This document shows, piece after piece, positions 11,287 through 22,162 of a stretch of DNA of 64,000 nt. The translations under genes and the position numbers were made by a program. Source of the DNA: Lindgomyces ingoldianus (Eukaryota > Ascomycota > Dothideomycetes > Pleosporales > Lindgomycetaceae); assembly GCF_010093535.1 (NCBI RefSeq), contig NW_022985220.1:195925-259924 (forward strand), written 5' to 3'. The number at the start of each line of letters is the position of its first letter. The first letter of the stretch is position 1. Under the pieces are notes generated by a model. The model worked only from the letters and a program-made list of their open reading frames with translations. It was not told the DNA's origin and searched no databases.

Positions 11287-14200
11287 ATGGCGCCTGGCAT
11301 CGTAGAGCCAGCTGTGCCACAAGAATCTTCTCATTCCCTATCTTCCCTCACCGGAGCTTACGATGATACCCTTCGCTTCTATTTAAATGGGACCAAGGTA
11401 GTTTTAGATTCTGCTGACCCTGAAGTAACATTGTTGGAGTACCTTCGAGGCATTGGCCTCACGGGAACGAAGCTCGGATGTGCTGAGGGAGGGTGCGGGG
11501 CTTGTACAGTTGTAAGCGTGCTGCTGAAAGACAAACGTGGGAAACCCGAGAGCACTGACGGTAGCTTAGGTTATCTCACAGTTTAACCCTACTACGAAAC
11601 AGATATACCATGCCTCGGTCAACGCTTGCCTCGCACCGCTGGTCAGTGTTGACGGCAAGCACGTAATCACAGTTGAGGGGATTGGAAACGTAAAGCGACC
11701 ACATCCAGCCCAGGAGCGGATAGCCAAGGGCAATGGCAGTCAGTGTGGTTTCTGTACTCCAGGCATAGTCATGGTGCGAAAATCTAAACCTGTGTTGCTT
11801 CATTGCTGACGTTAGCTCCCTAGAGTCTGTATGCCCTCCTTCGGAACGATTCCGATCCGAGCCAACACGATGTGGAGGAAGCTTTCGACGGAAATCTGTG
11901 TCGATGTACTGGGTACAGGCCAATACTCGACGCGGCGCAAAGCTTCAGCATCGAGAGAGTATGTGGAAAGGCTAAAGCAAATGGGGGAAGCGGATGCTGC
12001 AAGGATGGAGTGGATAGTGGGGACGGAGATTCTCAACCGATCAAACGATTCACTCCTCCTGGTTTCATCGATTATAAGCCAGATACTGAGCTAATATTCC
12101 CACCTGCTCTGCGGAAACACGAGTTCAAGCCATTGGCCTTTGGGAATAAGCGCAAGAGATGGTATAGGCCGGTTACACTCCAGCAGCTTCTCGAGATCAA
12201 AAGCGTGTATCATTCTGCGAAGATTATAGGGGGAAGCACTGAGACGCAGATTGAGACTAAGTTTAAGGGAATGAACTACTCTGTATCAGTCTTCGTGGGC
12301 GATATTTCGGAACTCCGGCAGTTCTCTTTCCAAGACGGTTACCTAGAAATAGGTGGAAATGTGGTACTAACCGACTTGGAGACGATCTGCAAAGATGCTA
12401 TAAAACACTACGGAGAAGTCCGTGGACAGCCCTTTGCCGCTATCTTGAAGCAGATTAGGTATTTTGCCGGACGACAGATCCGAAATGTCGGAACCCCTGC
12501 AGGAAACCTTTCTACAGCTTCGCCTATTTCCGATCTAAATCCCGTCTTCGTTGCTTCTAATGCCACCCTTATCGCCAAGTCTTTGGATGAGGCTACCGAG
12601 ATTCCAATATCTGCCTTCTTCAAGGGCTACCGTACCACCGCCCTCCCTCCAGATGCAATCATCGCCAGTATACGGATACCAGCAGCGAAAGAGAAGGGAG
12701 AGTACATGCGCGCATACAAGCAGGCCAAGCGGAAAGATGACGATATCGCAATCGTTAATGCTGCGATGCGAGTGACAGTAGATGAATCTCAGGTAGTCGA
12801 AAGTGTCGACCTCGTTTATGGAGGCATGGGACCCATCACGATTGCTGCGAAGAATGCTATGGTATTCCTCCGGGGAAAGAAGATCTCGGAACTGAAGACT
12901 CTTGAAGGTGTCATGAGTGCTTTAGAAGAGGACTTTGACTTGAGATTTGGGGTTCCTGGTGGGATGGCTACCTACCGGAAGTCTCTCGCCCTTAGCTTCT
13001 TCTATAAGTTCTATCACGAAGTCCTTATTCAATTAAACACCGAAGAAGCTCAGGTCGATGCTCAGGCTATTGGGGAAATTAATAGAGATATTTCATTCGG
13101 GCTGAAAGACCACAAGGCCGCGGAAGCCTACACTCAGAAGATCTTAGGCTCTGAACGACCTCACGTTGCAGCTATGAAACAATGCACAGGAGAAGCGCAG
13201 TATACGGATGATATCCCGTTACAGAAGAATGAGCTCTATGGATGCCTCGTATTATCAACAAAAGCGCATGCCAAACTCATCAGCGTCAATCCTGAACCAT
13301 CCCTTGATCTCTCAGGCGTGGTGACGTGGGTTGACCACCACGACTTGGCTTCCCCCGAAGCTAACTGGTGGGGAGCACCTTCCTGTGATGAGGTTTTCTT
13401 TGCTGTCGACGAAGTCTGTACTGCAGGTCAGCCAATTGGCATGATCCTTGCGGACACTGCGAAGCGAGCCGAAATGGCCGCTAGATCTGTTGAGATTGAG
13501 TATGAGGATCTTCCAGCAATCTTCACGATTGAAGAAGCCATTGAGAAGGAGAGCTATTTCAGCCACTTCCGGTATATAAAGAAGGGGGATGTTGAGAAGG
13601 CCTTTGCCGAAGCCGATCACGTCTTCACCGGTATTGCGCGCATGGGGGGTCAGGAGCACTTCTATCTCGAAACACAAGCATGCCTGGCGGTTCCGAAGCT
13701 GGAAGACGGAGAAATGGAGATCTTTAGCAGCACACAGAATCCTGCCGAAACTCAAGCCTACGTGTCTAAGGTCACTGGAGTACCCGCAAACAAGATTGTC
13801 TCTCGAGTCAAGCGGATGGGAGGCGGGTTTGGCGGGAAAGAGACCCGGTCAATTCAACTTGCTGGTATTGTCGCGACAGCAGCGAAGAAGGTCCGACGGC
13901 CTGTACGGTGCATGTTGAACAGAGATGAAGACATTATGACTTCTGGTCAACGCCACCCATTCCTCGCAAGATGGAAAGTTGCTGTAAACAAGGACGGCAA
14001 GCTCCAGGCTCTTGATGCAGACGTCTTCTGCAATGGCGGGTGGAGTCAGGATCTCAGTGGAGCCGTGGTTGAGCGAGCAATAACGCATATTGATGGCGTG
14101 TATTCTATTCCCGCCATCCATGTGCGCGGGAGAGTAGCCAAGACTAATACCGTCTCTAACACAGCTTTCAGAGGCTTTGGTGGCCCTCAAGGAATGTTCA

Positions 14201-15530
14201 TTGCGGAAACTTACATGTCAGAGATAGCGGACCATCTCAAGATACCTGTTGAGAAACTCCGTGAAATCAACATGTATACTCCCGAGACCAATATGATTAC
14301 CCACTTCAACCAAGAGCTTAAAGATTGGTACGTTCCGTTGATGTGGAAGCAAGTCCAAGAAGAATCAAATTATGCCCAACGACGACAAGATATCGAAGAA
14401 TTCAATAAAACACACAAATGGAACAAGAGAGGCTTGGCAATCATCCCCACGAAGTTCGGCATCTCCTTCACAGCGCTCTTCCTCAACCAAGCCGGCGCCC
14501 TAGTCCACATCTACCACGACGGCTCCGTCCTCGTGGCACACGGCGGCACGGAAATGGGCCAAGGGCTGCATACCAAGATGACTATGATTGCTGCTGAAGC
14601 ACTCCAAGTCTCTCAAGACAACGTCCACATTTCCGACACCGCAACCAACACGGTCGCAAATTCATCGTCAACGGCAGCATCCGCATCCTCCGACCTAAAT
14701 GGATACGCCATCTGGAATGCATGCCAGCAACTCAACGAGCGACTCCAACCTTATCGTGAGAAGCTCGGCCCAAATGCTACAATGAAAGACATTGCACACG
14801 CCGCCTACTTCGACCGCGTCAATCTCTCAGCGCAAGGCTTCTACCGCACTCCCAACATTGGGTACATCTGGGGCGAAAATACAGGGCAAATGTTCTTCTA
14901 CTTCACGCAAGGCGTCGCCGCCGCCGAAGTTGAAATCGACACCTTAACTGGGGATTGGACTTGTAGACGGGCCGACATCAAAATGGACGTTGGTCGGTCC
15001 ATCAACCCAGCCATCGACTACGGACAAATCGAAGGCGCGTTTGTGCAAGGGCAGGGCCTGTTTACGACAGAGGAGATGTTGTGGCATAGAGCTAGTGGAC
15101 AGATTTTCACAAGAGGACCTGGCGCGTATAAGATCCCCGGGTTTAGGGATATTCCGCAAGAGTTTAATGTGACATTGTTGAAGGATGTGGAGTGGGAGAA
15201 TTTGAGGACGATTCAGAGGAGTCGTGGTGTTGGTAAGAAAGCGTTCCCCTTTTGGCCTCTCTTTTAATCCTACTGCGAATCTTTCTGCTATACGATGGTG
15301 CTAATAGACCTTGAACAGGCGAACCCCCCCTCTTCATGGGATCCTCCGTCTTCTTCGCCATCCGTGATGCGCTTAAAGCTGCACGCGCAGAGTTCGGCGA
15401 ATATGAAATTCTGCATTTGCAGAGTCCGGCAACGCCAGAGAGGATTAGGGTTAGTTGTGCGGATCCGATTCTCAAGCGCGCGTGGGTAGAGCCGAGGGAG
15501 GGGGAAAAGAGTTTTTTTGTAGCGATATAG
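11287..15530 (+). CDS. hxA: Xanthine dehydrogenase (purine hydroxylase I)
   Basis: Exons 11287-11511, 11570-11773, 11824-15232, 15319-15530 encode 1349 residues, the usual length. The enzyme oxidises hypoxanthine to xanthine and urate with NAD+. N-terminal 2Fe-2S ligands are visible as [10 protein letters not shown] (C65, C70, C73), followed by QCGFCTPG (C134, C137) and LCRCTGYRP (C169, C171). The FAD domain follows ([13 protein letters not shown]). The molybdopterin part shows GGQEHFYLE (Q753/E754), [17 protein letters not shown] (R926), [13 protein letters not shown] and the catalytic glutamate in GEPPLFMGS (about E1281), which is coded by the last exon. Acceptors were chosen to keep these motifs: the first intron ends at 11569 (VISQFNPTT follows) and the second at 11823 (SLYALLRND follows). 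The related nicotinate hydroxylase HxnS is the main alternative; no nicotinate-cluster gene is adjacent, which favours HxA. Confidence 0.93.
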
Positions 15531-16561
15531 ATTGAGACTGCAGGGAGGTGCTTTTAAGTCTAAGGGATATCAAGACTGAGTGATAAGATGATGTATGGTT
15601 GCGGAAGCACACACTATCGTTTCGATATAATGGTGGATTTATTTCCGCCACTTATTGATGGAATTATCATTGTTTTCATTTGCTCATCGCCTCCCTGGAG
15701 CATTTTGAATAAAGAGCAGATGCCGAAACAAATAAGGGATTCTTCTTAACCAGGAGGATTTCCCCAACCTAGCTTTCTTCGTAAACGAAGATGTGATAAG
15801 GTCCATGAGATCTACAGAAAAGTGCGAATGCTGTGTATCCTGTATCCGGATGTTAGATGAAATGAGGTTGAGGCGTGACGCGGAATAGAGAAGGGGGGAC
15901 CATACCGTGCTTTCAGTGACATCTAAATCTCCAAAGGGTTTCGTGAAGGTCTTTCATGGCGCCAGATATGGTATCTCGCTTAGAATCGGCCAATGCCGAA
16001 CGCTGTTCCAGGTTGCTCCAGAAGGTATCGTTCTGCCCGTCCCTGATCCTGGGTCGCTCATTGCGGATGCTCCGGGATACCACATGGTGAGAGGTTCCTT
16101 AGAATTCGGAGCGGTTGAAGGGTTAGACACGTATTCACCTGCTCCCTAACAGTCTTCGACTTGCGTGCGCTGGCAAAGGAATGGTCATGGTCGTCATAAA
16201 ATATCAATGCGACCAAGGAAAGAGAAGAAGTAGAACATAGGACAGAGATATGATCGCCACTAGAAAAATAAGAAGAGCGTAATCGGGAAATTATATACAT
16301 ATACATATATAATTCTTTTTCGGCGATAGATGGCGTGGAAACCGCCATTATCATTTACCAGGTAGTCGACTGCAGGTTGAAATTATATGACAGGAGTAAA
16401 TAAAAGACGAGCTTAAGAGTTTTAGCGAGAGAATCTGATCACACTACCTGCCTTTATAATATCGATTTCCAGAGTACTTGTACAATAAGTGCAGTTAGTT
16501 TCTGCTGGGGATCAGGCTAGGTCGCCCCTTATGCCAGTCACCTCATTCGGGATCCAGGAAG
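15531..16561. other. Convergent intergenic region
   Basis: Lies between the 3' ends of xanthine dehydrogenase (+) and HMG-CoA lyase (-). It must hold both terminators. A TA-rich run sits near 16293-16312. I see no gene; the 80-codon frame at 15907-16149 has no motif. Confidence 0.5.
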
Positions 16562-17812
16562 CTAAGATGCTTTACGCAATTGAGCCAGCGTAGCCTTCCC
16601 TGCCCTACTCTCATTTGTCCTTCCAAGCTCCTGTGATATCCACTCTCCAACCTCTGACAGTTTCTCAATGTTGACCCCTGTCTTTGCACCCAAGCTATGA
16701 AAGAGGTGAACCAAATCTTCGGTAGCAACATTCCCCGTAGCTCCCGGACTAAACGGGCAGCCTCCTAATCCACCAACAGCAGCATCAAAAGTTCGGATGC
16801 CATGCTCAAGCCCAACAACTGAGTTTACCAGAGCCTGGCCGTAGGTGTCGTGGAAGTGGAGCGCTATATCACTCTTCTCCACACCGGCTGCGCTCAACGT
16901 CTTCAGTAGCTCTGCTGTTTTGGGTGCCGTGCCCATACCGGTGGTGTCGGCTACCGATATTTCGTCCGCACCCATCTCGAGCAAGCTAACGGCCAGTTCC
17001 GCCACTTTATGAGGGTCTACATTCGGTCCCTCGTATGGACATCCTAGAGCTACGGAAATGTATGCTCGTACATTTAGATCTAGCTCCTTTGCTCGCGACA
17101 TTATTGGCTCGAATCGCTTCAGGGATTCTGCTATTGAGCAATTTGTGTTCTTCTGCGTGAATGTCTCCGTGGCTGCGGTAAATATTGACAGCTCGATTTC
17201 GGGGGCGGTTTCCGAGCTTGTAGAGCCTCGATCCTTGCCCGTCGCATCAGCACCGGAAGGGGCTGAAGGCGTGGGATTGGAGCCTTGAAAGGAGGTATTG
17301 AGAGTGGGTTCCTGGCTATTACTAGGAGATGGGGGCGGCGTGGGATATGTGTCTCGTTTCGCCGAACTCTGCGATTGCCAGACAGACAGAAAATTATCCA
17401 AGCCTTTGGCATTCGGGAGGAGGAATTGGTATGTTATGGGATGGGGTGCTCGAGGAGGCGTTCGTAGGACATGCTCTAGGATCTCTGAGGAGTTTGCCAT
17501 CTGTCGTCTGCCGTCAGCAACATTCCCAAAGCTTCTAGGGTCATCGAGTGATCTAACCTGAGGAACCCACTTCGGAGAGACGAATGATCCTGCCTCTATT
17601 GTCTTCAGCCCGGTTTGCGCCAATCTCTCCACAAGCTCTATCTTCGTTGCCACCGGTATGGTCTGTTTCTCGTTCTGGAGCCCGTCCCTAGGGCCAACCT
17701 CCACTATACGAACATAGTCGGCGCGGTTGGTTGACGCGGTGGCGAACGTTCTTCGACACGGGTAGCGCGCAGCCAGTCGTGCTGAACGAAGACATCTGAG
17801 TTTGGACGACAT
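16562..17812 (-). CDS. Hydroxymethylglutaryl-CoA lyase, mitochondrial
   Basis: Two exons in transcript order, 17812-17558 and 17500-16562 (397 residues). The 57-nt intron at 17501-17557 has no stop, but splicing joins WVPQ to MANSSEIL exactly as in the family (SFVSPKWVPQM...). The enzyme cleaves HMG-CoA to acetoacetate and acetyl-CoA in leucine breakdown. The Arg-rich N-terminus (RSARLAARYPCRRTF) looks like a mitochondrial presequence. Catalytic features: VGPRDGLQNE, metal-binding HFHDTYGQ, and the active-site cysteine loop GGLGGCPFSPGATGN. Residues about 128-186 are a Ser/Pro/Thr-rich insert inside the TIM barrel between the LSVWQ and IELSIFTAATETF segments, unusual for the family. The gene is only 224 bp from the next gene's 3' end, so its promoter must be short or overlap that terminator. 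Confidence 0.93.
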   Translation of the reverse strand: MSSKLRCLRSARLAARYPCRRTFATASTNRADYVRIVEVGPRDGLQNEKQTIPVATKIELVERLAQTGLKTIEAGSFVSPKWVPQVRSLDDPRSFGNVADGRRQMANSSEILEHVLRTPPRAPHPITYQFLLPNAKGLDNFLSVWQSQSSAKRDTYPTPPPSPSNSQEPTLNTSFQGSNPTPSAPSGADATGKDRGSTSSETAPEIELSIFTAATETFTQKNTNCSIAESLKRFEPIMSRAKELDLNVRAYISVALGCPYEGPNVDPHKVAELAVSLLEMGADEISVADTTGMGTAPKTAELLKTLSAAGVEKSDIALHFHDTYGQALVNSVVGLEHGIRTFDAAVGGLGGCPFSPGATGNVATEDLVHLFHSLGAKTGVNIEKLSEVGEWISQELGRTNESRAGKATLAQLRKAS

Positions 17813-18036
17813 TATGGAGGAGGGGTGAGTGCAATGGATGGAAGAGAGTTATGGCGAAGTGTGTTTTAAAGACGGGAAGCTCACGCTACGTGGGGGTTTT
17901 GCGGGGAAGCTTTTTACCTCCGAGCCGGAGCACGGATCGCTCACTGACCCGTGACCAAATCATTCACCCATCCTCATTATCGTATTGCTACTCTCTATTC
18001 ACACCTCTAATGAACCCTTGGCCTTATTCCCCTTTC

Positions 18037-19621
18037 TCAAGCCTTCCCATAAACAAATCCCACCCGATCAATCTCATCTCCATCCCTCCCCACAAACCCA
18101 ACAATCCCCCATCCATCCTCCACAGTCCGCACGACACATTCACTCGTCATCTTGCCTGCCGTCACGATCCTCCCCAGACTGCTGATAACCTGCATGTAAA
18201 AGATTCTTGTTGTATCATTATACTTCCCCTGACAAACTGTCGCCTGCACTAGTTTCTCCCCGCCATCTAGATTGAGCGTGTTCGCAGTCCCTCCTGTGCC
18301 ACCGTGCGAGAGAGCCTGCCCGGACGAGAGAGTAATGGAGAGAGCATCGAGTCTATTTGCGCCGCGGAGAGTGATCGAAGCTACGGAGGGCGAGGAGATG
18401 GTAGAAAGGGCGGTAATGTCGTTGAAGTAGTCTCCATGAGGACCGCCGAAGAAATCCGACATGCGAAGAGTACTACTCGTCTTCCAGGAAACGTCCACAA
18501 GCACAGGATTGTGATCGCTTAGAACGTTTCCGTCACTTTGCAGAAACATGGATCCTGCATACTGAAACTTGGTCGCGTTCAATTGCAAGGCTGGACCACC
18601 TCTATACCAAACTTTGTCCACGATCTCGCAGGCGGTAGTGTTTGAAGGGTTGTCGCAAAGAAGAGCACCGGAGCCAGCAGCTGGGGCGGAGCCGGACCGT
18701 GCAAGTTGGACCCAGGCGTCTGTCATCCCGTTTTGAGAACTGAAAATAGAGGGGATGTCACCAGAGCGGGTGTAGCGTGAGTTGGAGTCACCGAAGACGA
18801 GGACTGCATTCCCGGTTGAGTACTGAGAGATGTGGGTCGACACTTGTGCAAGATTAGAGGCGCGAGCTGTAATATCATTGGGCTCGGTGCTGAATGGTAT
18901 TAGCTTGCGACCGAGTGGATTGTTAGGTGCGACCGAGTCAGATTTGGGGGCTGGGAACTAGTAATGGTTGAATGAAGAGAGAGCAAGAGTCCAAACAGGC
19001 GTGGTGATCCATATCTGAAAGGTTGAAGACACAGAAGGGAAACACGCTGAAGCATTCAAGTGCTGGGAAGGATGGCTTTCGAGCCTTTGAGCTTTTGGAT
19101 GGAGTAGGTAAACGACGACAGGAGAATATATGAAACAAAAAATGCACTCACCCAGCATCCGCATGCAAATTGTACGCATCGACCCAGACTCCCTCACTAA
19201 CTCTTACCCTCATAAATGTGAATCCCTTCGGTGTCAAGCAATCGCTGCCACTCGTATCGCTGCACGTCGCCCACTTGGTCCTCTCAAAATCAATCCAGTC
19301 AAAGTTACTCAGCGTGTTCAGTCCATCCCCAAACGGCACACCCCCACTTGTTGCCGTCCGATATGGATGATTATCGTTGGCGTAGAGTGTGGCGTGGTAA
19401 TTGAAGTCCTCTTGCACGTGGATAATGGAGAAGTTGTATGTGGAGAACTTTTGCCCGATCGTTTCCGTGTTGGTCGTTTTATCGCCGGGGACGTCGTTGC
19501 TGTTCAGAATGGCGGGGAGTCCAGCGACATTGAAGGAGAGGATGTTGAAGGTCCCGGATGTTGCGGGGGCAGCGAGGGTGGATCGAAGGAAAGATAAGAG
19601 AATGAATAATAGAGAAAGCAT
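18037..19621 (-). CDS. Secreted endonuclease/exonuclease/phosphatase-fold protein with jacalin-like C-terminus
   Basis: Transcript-order exons 19621-19152 and 18889-18037, joined across a 262-nt intron (codon GGC split; peptide HADAG continues TEPNDITA), 440 residues. N-terminal signal peptide (hydrophobic MLSLLFILLSFLRSTLAAPA). Catalytic landmarks of the EEP fold are present: FNILSFNVAGLP, IIHVQEDF (Glu), NLHADAG (His), VFGDSNSR (Asp/Asn) and LSDHNPVLVDV (Asp/His). From about residue 315 the sequence FFGGPHGDYFND and later HGGTGGTANTLNLDGGE match the jacalin-like lectin pattern. Relatives act on phosphate esters such as inositol phosphates or sphingomyelin; the substrate here is not readable. 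The lectin part suggests binding to a glycan surface outside the cell. Confidence 0.85.
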
Positions 19622-21507
19622 GATGGATTAGATTTTATGAACTCACTGCAGTGTGTGGAACACCTTGGGTGCATTGTATTGGGCGCATCGTACCTATATA
19701 CCTCTTTGATCTGCATGGTATCCTGCTACACGATTAGCGGCGATGACGATAGTCCTCTTAGGAACATCTTGATCTGGATATCACGGCTAGGCTAGATGTC
19801 GGCTGACAGGCTTAATAAGGGCAATTGTATAGATCGCGCCGGGGAATTAGCCAATGCCAACCACGTTCTCTTTACAAAGCTTGTTGTAGGTACTTGGCAG
19901 CTTCGAAAGAATGCAGAGTAGTCGAAGATTTCTGGACTTTGGGTATGAAAGGGGCCAATTGCTGAAGGGTATATTGACATGTGAGTAACATGGATTCTCG
20001 GAGACTTGATTGCTGCATAAATTGATTGCGGAGATGTTTACTTTATCGACGAGGTGTGCCGTGATGTTCCCGGCTCGTGGTTGTGCTTCGGGCTAGCGTT
20101 CCCGAAGCGTGCTGGCCAATCAGTGGCGTTCACTCCAACATGCTAACACTAACACACTTGAACATTTGTTCAGATATCCCAAGAATTCCAGTATTTGATG
20201 GGGTACATTTCATAAGAGTACAGGCATTCTGGGACTTTCTCCCATGGTATAGAGTGACCTGTATTCTAAAGTTTGAGGAAAGGGCAAGGGATTTTGGACG
20301 GAATCGGAAGGTTGACACACACTGAAGTACATCACCAAGTATCTGATAGCATATGCAGGAAGAAATCTATATTACTTCCTTCCTAAACTTAAGCAATGAA
20401 GCTAAGAAGCTAATTACCCCAGATTATGAACCTGTTAGATAGGGTGGGCTTCCGTAATAATTGGGCTGGGGCGGAGCATCAGTTTCCAGGATAGACTACA
20501 AAGGATTCACTTTTGGTTCAGTCAGTGAGTGATAGTTGTCGTAAAGGATGGGTCGACGGACATATGGCAAGTGTCTTAGTAGCGCAGACATAGAGGTTTG
20601 ATAGTCTATCAGAAAAGCCAGCGGGGTCTACGCTTTTTCAAGTAGTACTTTATTCTGCGAGGTATTTTTGGCAGGCTTCGGGTACTTTTAGTGAGCAGTA
20701 CAGACTGCCTCCAGGGCCACCAAATACGCAGCTCACTGTCTCCCAGACTACCACTCCGATTCCCAAAGCTACTGTTTGCTTTTCCTCTATTCGAAATCTA
20801 GACAGTGCGCATCGCCACCGGATATACGATGACCTGATAAGTGGAGGTATGCTATGTCGCACAGGGTGATTCGTGAATATGGTTTAGACTATTTAATGAC
20901 ATAGTGGAGTTCTCGAAACCTAGGAAGTCGCTAAAAAGGGTGCCAAAATCCTAGAGAAAGAGAGGCAACTTTGCTTTGAGCTGTCGAATGTATGAATTAT
21001 AGATGATAGAAGTCATGAAAAAGGAGTTGAAATCGCAATTCCAAGAATATTGGGCCCGTAAGGGATTGGAGGTCTGTAAGAGGGGACTAATTCGTACGAA
21101 AATTACAGAAACCCAGGCCGAGTGTTTGGAGGAGGCTTTGATGTTTTGGCAATGGTAGCTAGAGCGATATGCAGGATGACAAGCAGATCGTGAACGGCTC
21201 GTTGGAAATGATCAAGAAGTGGGCGAGACACCGGAGGCATTGAAGTGGAAAGCGGATACTGTCTCAGATGCCAACAAGATAAATAGGACAGCGGCTCCGA
21301 CTCCACAGAGCCGTAATGACTCGGTAGTATCTCGCTTGAATGTCAAGGCGTAAACGACGGATGATAAGGGTTATTCTGGTCTGGAGCGAGTAATTTGATA
21401 AGTTGTCTTGAAGCCTTCGGGCACTGGTAGGCTTGTGGTGATGCTGTCGCGGACTCTGCTTGTCCTGAGAGATCTCAAAACTTTCTCGCCTTCCGACCAT
21501 GAGCATC
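19622..21507. other. Intergenic left flank of the satellite array
   Basis: About 1.9 kb with normal base composition. It contains the promoter of the secreted EEP-fold gene. Frames of 60-82 codons are present but none has motifs or a plausible splice continuation. The array begins abruptly at about 21508. Confidence 0.5.
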
Positions 21508-21837
21508 AATAGTATATCTACGGCGACATTTGTATGGCTGATTTAGCGGCTTAGCGAGATTTTCGCTGGCAGGGGGGGCCGTGCGCTCATCAACTTCCAG
21601 TATCCACCCATGTCCATTGCCCACCCTCCATGGGCGATATCTACGCTGCCACATGTGCAAATAGCCTGATTTTTGGTCTTATAATAGCTGCCAGGCTGCT
21701 CTAGCTTTAAAGCGCTGCAGAGCTGCATTATAATTGCTATTACGTTGCTAGGAACGCACTGTATGGCTGCTAGGTACCTCTTTATAAATGTTACAGTGTG
21801 ACAGAAGTATACTGTGCTTGCACAGTATTCTAATAAT

Positions 21838-22162
21838 GCAGCAAATTGCAGAACAATGTATTAAATTACAATAAAAAGTAGTAAATTACAAAAAAACATA
21901 GTAAATTGCAGAATAATGTAGTAAATTACAACAAAACGTAGTAAATTGCAGAATAATGCAGTAAATTGTAACAAAACGCAGCATATTACAGAATAATGCA
22001 GCAAATTGCAATAAGACGTAGTAAATTACAAAATAATATAGTAAATTACAACAAAACATAGTAAATTATAAAATAATGTAGTAAATTATAATAAGACACA
22101 GTATATTATAGAATAATGTAGTAAATTACAACAAGACGCAGTAAATTATAAAATAATATAAA
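21838..22162. repeat. 20-bp minisatellite, copy 1
   Basis: About 16 tandem 20-bp monomers of the type GTAAATTGCAGAATAATGTA alternating with GTAAATTACAACAAAACGTA, giving a 40-bp higher-order period. Some monomers replace GTAAATT by GCATATT. Confidence 0.9.

Noticed and set aside
15907..16149. 80-codon plus-strand frame between xanthine dehydrogenase and HMG-CoA lyase
   Set aside because: No motif, no splice continuation, and it sits in a convergent terminator region.
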